64,000 nt of DNA from Bradyrhizobium jicamae. GTDB taxonomy: Bacteria > Pseudomonadota > Alphaproteobacteria > Rhizobiales > Xanthobacteraceae. The stretch is taken from NCBI RefSeq assembly GCF_018130695.1, contig NZ_JAFCJX010000011.1, positions 186,001-250,000 of the forward strand, given 5' to 3'. A program made the translations under genes and the position numbers. The notes below the pieces were generated by a model that ran no database searches, was not told the DNA's origin, and was given only the letters and a program-made list of their open reading frames with translations. Shown here in pieces: positions 59,861-64,000 of this stretch. The first letter of the stretch is position 1; every line of letters starts with the position of its first letter.

Positions 59861-62734
59861 ATGAACGCGCCCTTCAAGCCTGCCAACGACGCCGCCGCCG
59901 ATTTCGTTCGCCGCCATATCGGGCCCTCCCCGCGCGACATCAACGCGATGCTGGAGACGGTGGGCGCGCAAAGTCTCGCTGCGCTGATGAGCGAGACGTT
60001 GCCGGCATCGATCCGCCAGCAGGCGCCGCTCGATCTCGGGCGCGCACTGAGCGAGACCGAAGCACTGGCGCATATGAGCGATCTCGCCGCGCAGAATCAG
60101 GTGTTCACGTCGCTGATTGGCCAAGGCTATTCGGGCACGATCCTGCCGGCAGTGATCCAGCGCAACATCCTGGAGAACCCGGCCTGGTACACGGCCTACA
60201 CGCCGTATCAACCGGAGATCAGCCAGGGCCGGCTCGAGGCGCTGTTCAACTTCCAGACCATGATCTGCGATCTCACCGGGCTCGACGTCGCCAACGCCTC
60301 GCTGCTCGATGAGGCAACCGCGGCGGCGGAAGCGATGGCGCTCGCGGAGCGGCATTCGCAGGTCAAGGCGCAGGCCTTCTTCGTCGACAAGGACGTGCAT
60401 CCGCAGACGCTGGCGGTGATGCGCACCCGCGCCGAGCCGCTGGGCTGGACCATCGTGGTCGGCGATCCCCTGACCGATCTCGACAAGGCCGAGGTGCTCG
60501 GTGCGCTGCTGCAATATCCGGGCAGCTCCGGCGCGGTACGCGATCTCAGGCCCGCGATTGCCGCGCTCCGCGCCAAGGGTGCGCTTGCGATCGTCGCCGC
60601 CGATCTGCTCGCACTGACTTTGCTCGCCTCGCCCGGCGAGCTCGGCGCCGACATCGCGGTCGGCTCGGCGCAGCGCTTTGGCGTGCCGATGGGCTATGGC
60701 GGGCCGCATGCCGCCTATATGGCGGTGCGCGATACGCTGAAGCGATCGCTGCCCGGCCGCATCGTCGGCCTCTCCGTGGATTCGCGCGGTGCGCCGGCCT
60801 ATCGGCTGGCGCTGCAGACGCGCGAACAGCATATCCGCCGCGAGAAGGCGACCTCCAACATCTGCACCGCGCAGGTGCTGCTCGCCGTGATCGCCTCGAT
60901 GTATGCGGTCTATCACGGCCCCGAAGGCCTGACGCATATCGCACGCGGCGTGCATCGCCGTGCGGCCGTGCTGGCCGCCGGCCTGCGCAAGCTCGGCTTT
61001 GCGCTGACAAGCGACGCGTTCTTCGACACCGTGACAGTCGAGGTCGGCGCCAGGCAGAACGACCTGATTGCCCGCGCGCTCGCGGAGCGGATCAATTTGC
61101 GCATCGGCGAGACCACGCTCGGGATCGCCGTCGACGAGACGACGACGGCCGACATCGTCGAGGCCGTGTGGCGCGTGTTCGGCGGCAAGTTTGCCTATGC
61201 CGACATCGAGGCCGGCGCGCGCGAGGCGCTGCCGAAGGATTTGCGGCGCGCCAGCGCGTTCCTGACCAACCCCGTGTTCAACACCCATCGCTCCGAGACC
61301 GAGCTGCTGCGCTACATGCGCAAGCTCAGCGATCGCGACCTCGCGCTCGACCGCGCCATGATCCCGCTCGGCTCCTGCACCATGAAGCTGAACGCGACCA
61401 CGGAGATGATCCCGCTGACCTGGCCGGCGTTCGGCAATCTGCATCCGTTCGCGCCGACCGACCAGGCCAAGGGATATCACGCGCTGTTCAAGCGGCTGGA
61501 AAAGTGGCTGTGCGACATCACCGGCTATGACGCGATCTCGCTGCAGCCGAACTCGGGCGCGCAAGGCGAATATGCCGGGCTGCTCGCCATCCGGGGTTAC
61601 CATCTCGCGCGCGGCGAGCCGCACCGCAAGGTCTGCCTGATCCCCTCCTCCGCGCACGGCACCAATCCGGCCTCGGCCGCGATGGTCGGCATGGACGTCG
61701 TCGTGGTCGCCTGCGACACGCGCGGCGACGTCGATGTCGAGGACCTCCGCGTCAAGGCGGAGAAGCATTCCAAAGACCTCGCTGCGGTCATGATCACCTA
61801 TCCCTCGACGCATGGCGTGTTCGAGGAGCACATCCGCGAGATCTGCGACATCGTCCATCGCCATGGCGGACAGGTCTATCTCGACGGCGCCAACATGAAT
61901 GCGCAGGTCGGCCTGTCGCGGCCCGGCGATTACGGCGCCGACGTCAGCCATCTCAATCTGCACAAGACCTTCTGCATCCCGCATGGCGGCGGCGGCCCGG
62001 GCATGGGCCCGATCGGCGTGAAGGCACATCTCGCGCCCTATCTGCCCGGTCATCCCGCCATTGTCGGCGATACGCCGCCCGCGGTCGGGCCGGTATCGGC
62101 CGCGCCATTCGGCTCGGCCTCGATCCTGACCATCTCCTACATCTACATCCTGATGATGGGCGGCGAAGGCCTGACGCGCGCCACCGAGATCGCGATCCTG
62201 AATGCGAACTACATCGCCGCACGGCTGCAGCCGCATTTCCCGGTGCTGTATCGGAATGCGAAAGGCCGTGTCGCGCATGAATGCATCGTCGACCCGCGTG
62301 CGCTGAAGACGACCAGCGGCGTCACCGTCGACGACATCGCCAAGCGCCTGATCGATTACGGCTTCCACGCGCCGACCATGAGCTTCCCGGTCGCGGGCAC
62401 GCTGATGATCGAGCCGACGGAATCGGAATCCAGGATCGAGATCGACCGGTTCTGCGACGCCATGATCGCGATCAGGAACGAGATCGCCGAGGTCGAGAAG
62501 GGCCGCTGGAAGATCGAGGCCTCGCCGCTCCGCCACGCGCCGCACACCGTGCACGACATCGCCGACGACGCCTGGAACCGCGCCTACAGCCGCGCCGAAG
62601 GCTGCTTCCCGGCCGGCGTGTCGCGATCAGACAAATACTGGTGCCCCGTCGGCCGCGTCGACAACGTCTATGGCGACCGCAACCTGGTGTGCTCGTGCCC
62701 GCCGGTCGAGGATTATGCGCAGGCGGCGGAGTAA
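59861..62734 (+). CDS. gcvP: Glycine dehydrogenase (decarboxylating), P protein
   Basis: A 957-residue PLP enzyme that decarboxylates glycine and passes the aminomethyl group to H protein. It is of the single-chain type: an N-terminal half with FVRRHIGPSPRDINAML and YTPYQPEISQGRLEALFNFQTM, and a C-terminal half with SLQPNSGAQGEYAGLLAIR and the PLP lysine in HLNLHKTFCIPHGGGGPG. The start is ATG right after an AAAGGA ribosome site. It ends the operon. Confidence 0.97.
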   Translation: MNAPFKPANDAAADFVRRHIGPSPRDINAMLETVGAQSLAALMSETLPASIRQQAPLDLGRALSETEALAHMSDLAAQNQVFTSLIGQGYSGTILPAVIQRNILENPAWYTAYTPYQPEISQGRLEALFNFQTMICDLTGLDVANASLLDEATAAAEAMALAERHSQVKAQAFFVDKDVHPQTLAVMRTRAEPLGWTIVVGDPLTDLDKAEVLGALLQYPGSSGAVRDLRPAIAALRAKGALAIVAADLLALTLLASPGELGADIAVGSAQRFGVPMGYGGPHAAYMAVRDTLKRSLPGRIVGLSVDSRGAPAYRLALQTREQHIRREKATSNICTAQVLLAVIASMYAVYHGPEGLTHIARGVHRRAAVLAAGLRKLGFALTSDAFFDTVTVEVGARQNDLIARALAERINLRIGETTLGIAVDETTTADIVEAVWRVFGGKFAYADIEAGAREALPKDLRRASAFLTNPVFNTHRSETELLRYMRKLSDRDLALDRAMIPLGSCTMKLNATTEMIPLTWPAFGNLHPFAPTDQAKGYHALFKRLEKWLCDITGYDAISLQPNSGAQGEYAGLLAIRGYHLARGEPHRKVCLIPSSAHGTNPASAAMVGMDVVVVACDTRGDVDVEDLRVKAEKHSKDLAAVMITYPSTHGVFEEHIREICDIVHRHGGQVYLDGANMNAQVGLSRPGDYGADVSHLNLHKTFCIPHGGGGPGMGPIGVKAHLAPYLPGHPAIVGDTPPAVGPVSAAPFGSASILTISYIYILMMGGEGLTRATEIAILNANYIAARLQPHFPVLYRNAKGRVAHECIVDPRALKTTSGVTVDDIAKRLIDYGFHAPTMSFPVAGTLMIEPTESESRIEIDRFCDAMIAIRNEIAEVEKGRWKIEASPLRHAPHTVHDIADDAWNRAYSRAEGCFPAGVSRSDKYWCPVGRVDNVYGDRNLVCSCPPVEDYAQAAE

Positions 62735-62781
62735 CGATCAACGCGTCTTCGGCACGCGCGTGCTTACCTCACGTCAAAGAA

Positions 62782-62806
62782 TGGGTTGAGCCTCCGGCTC
62801 AACCCA
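62782..62806 (+). terminator. Perfect hairpin after gcvP
   Basis: An 11-bp perfect stem TGGGTTGAGCC / GGCTCAACCCA with 3-base loop TCC, 48 bases after the gcvP stop. The following sequence is not T-rich, so it may be a repeat or a hairpin that protects the transcript end. Confidence 0.55.
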
Positions 62807-62861
62807 CCATCTGCAAAAACAACAATGGTGGCTGACAGAATCAGCCGCGGCTGGAGGCGCC

Positions 62862-63299
62862 ATGCGCGAGGAGTTCTGGTTCCATTTCCCGTTCCGCGTC
62901 CGCTACTCCGAGGTCGACGCGCAGGCCGTGGTGTTCAACGCCCACTACCTCACCTACTTCGACACCGCGATCACCGAATACTTTCGCGCGCTTGGCTACG
63001 ACTATCTCGGCGAGGTGAAGCGGACCGGCGTCGACTTCCACACGGTGAAGTCGGTGGTGGAATACAAGGCACCGATCCGCTTCGATGAGGACATCGACGT
63101 CTGCGTGCGTGTCGCCAGGATCGGGCGTTCCTCGATCACGCTGCTGCTTGCGATCTTCGCCAAGGGGTCGGCGGATCTGCGCGCGACTGGTGAGATCATC
63201 TGGGTGGCCGCGGATCAGAGGACCCATCAGTCCGTCGCGGTCGAAGAATCGTTGCGGACGCTGATTGCAAGCCGAGAGAAGGCACTCGCCAAGGCTTAG
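62862..63299 (+). CDS. Acyl-CoA thioesterase, 4-hydroxybenzoyl-CoA thioesterase/YbgC type
   Basis: A 145-residue hotdog-fold protein with the conserved Asp motif VRYSEVDAQAVVFNAHYLTYFDTAITEYFRALG, and SVVEYKAPIRFDEDIDV in the second strand. The Asp in SEVDAQ is the likely catalytic residue. It hydrolyses acyl-CoA thioesters, substrate unknown. It lies on its own after the gcv operon, with a GGAGG ribosome site. Confidence 0.88.
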   Translation: MREEFWFHFPFRVRYSEVDAQAVVFNAHYLTYFDTAITEYFRALGYDYLGEVKRTGVDFHTVKSVVEYKAPIRFDEDIDVCVRVARIGRSSITLLLAIFAKGSADLRATGEIIWVAADQRTHQSVAVEESLRTLIASREKALAKA

Positions 63300-63315
63300 G
63301 CGTTCCGGCCAACCG

Positions 63316-64000
63316 CTATGGTTTCATCAGCGTTGGGTTCCAGCGCCACATATTGTCGTTGGTCAGGTGCGTGCCGCCCCACCAGCGGTCGATCGGGTTG
63401 TGGCGGCTGAAGTCTTGCTTGTGGGCAAGAACTTCCTTGCCAAAATCGGTGAGTGACAGGCGGCTTCTCTGATAGGCCTCCAAGCGAGCGCGCAAATTCG
63501 CTCGATCAATGGTACGCAACTCGTCATCGAGCCCTGTAATCGCGGGCCGCGGACCGTGCGCCAGTCCCTCAAGCAAAGTGCCGATTTCCATATCGCTGAA
63601 TACGCCACGCTGTCGGAAGCCGCGCAGGTAGAACAGCGCGTTCGTACTCACGAAACCAGCACCAATCAACTCAAGCAGCCGTATCTCTGTCGCACCAAGT
63701 CCAGTAATGCGCGACGGCAATTCCTGGATCAGATCAAGCAGAGCGGGCCTCAACAACGGAAATGCACTTAGGTTCTGCTTCAACACAGCTATGCAGGCTT
63801 CCGGTGTCGTCGCCCGATACGCCTGCCAACACATACTCGCCGTCCTAAGCTCTTGCGGACTGATGTCGGCCAGGGGAACGTGCTTCAGATCAGGCGCTCT
63901 TTCGAGCATGATCAGATCGAAGCCGATAAGGCGCAATTTCAACTTGGCCGCAGTCTCAGGGTGAGACTCGAAGAAGTCGAGCAACCAGATGAGCTGCAGT
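63316..64000 (-). CDS. Unknown protein, DUF1835-like C-terminal part (5' end cut by window)
   Basis: The frame is open to the right edge, so the N-terminus is outside the window and the TTG near 63984 is not a real start. The visible 228 residues are helical: LLDFFESHPETAAKLKLRLIGFDL, PLLRPALLDLIQELPSRITGLG, and the C-terminal GKEVLAHKQDFSRHNPIDRWWGGTHLTNDNMWRWNP. The NPIDRWWGG ending resembles DUF1835-family proteins. I am not certain; the function is unknown. Base composition is lower in GC than the rest of the window, which may mean recent transfer. Confidence 0.6.
   Translation of the reverse strand, partial: LQLIWLLDFFESHPETAAKLKLRLIGFDLIMLERAPDLKHVPLADISPQELRTASMCWQAYRATTPEACIAVLKQNLSAFPLLRPALLDLIQELPSRITGLGATEIRLLELIGAGFVSTNALFYLRGFRQRGVFSDMEIGTLLEGLAHGPRPAITGLDDELRTIDRANLRARLEAYQRSRLSLTDFGKEVLAHKQDFSRHNPIDRWWGGTHLTNDNMWRWNPTLMKP

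Noticed and set aside
59846..62554. 902-codon minus-strand open frame
   Set aside because: It mirrors gcvP exactly and has no recognisable domain; antisense of a GC-biased gene.

Overview
This 64 kb window is chromosomal DNA of a high-GC alphaproteobacterium, most likely Bradyrhizobium or a very close relative. The evidence is the uniformly GC-rich codon use, the protein families (PurS/PurQ/PurL split FGAM synthase, a DUF1476 ATPase zeta-type protein, an eukaryotic-type NADP isocitrate dehydrogenase, a MlotiK1-like channel, EgtB/EgtD), and above all several families of interspersed palindromic repeats that I recognise from Bradyrhizobium intergenic DNA. I see no rRNA, tRNA, CRISPR array, prophage or insertion sequence. 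Both ends cut a gene.

Layout. 0-5 kb: 3' part of a KstD-like flavoprotein, a small secreted protein, an unknown protein, a TPR protein and a LanC-like zinc protein. 5-13 kb: TSUP transporter, cupin, lipoyl-less E2-like acyltransferase, rpsD with promoter, leader hairpin and terminator, threonine aldolase, two tandem beta-lactamase-fold hydrolases, a macrodomain protein and monothiol glutaredoxin. 13-20.5 kb: ergothioneine genes egtB-egtD, LtrA, BolA and membrane/envelope genes. 20.6-31.6 kb: a dispersed purine block (purL, purQ, purS, purC, purB) interrupted by transport genes and a Bug-type binding protein translationally coupled to purQ. 31.7-38 kb: a cyanate module on the minus strand (acyl-CoA dehydrogenase-like, rhodanese, cynA, cynB, cynD, cynS). 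38-43.5 kb: OsmC/TetR around a 28-bp perfect palindrome, then a tightly overlapped RHH / DUF1989 / flavin-reductase operon facing a GntR regulator and a BMP-type binding protein. 43.5-48 kb: LysR facing an overlapped MFS / carboxymuconolactone decarboxylase / cupin / ABM-monooxygenase operon, then an orphan peptide with a double-glycine leader. 48-58 kb: a repeat-filled gap, a TrmJ methyltransferase fused to a DUF559 domain, a membrane hydrolase, icd, a cyclic-nucleotide-gated channel and alaS. 58-63 kb: a tandem glycine riboswitch driving gcvT-gcvH-gcvP.

How the genes work together. Housekeeping purine synthesis, one-carbon/glycine metabolism, protein synthesis and the TCA cycle are interleaved with accessory nitrogen and redox functions: cyanate uptake and hydrolysis, ergothioneine, OsmC peroxidase, glutaredoxin/BolA, and a LysR-controlled detoxification-type operon. 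The candidates most worth following as little-described systems are the RHH/DUF1989/flavin reductase operon, the orphan GG-leader peptide, the TrmJ-DUF559 fusion and the free-standing LanC-like protein. All family assignments are by reading motifs; no database search was possible.
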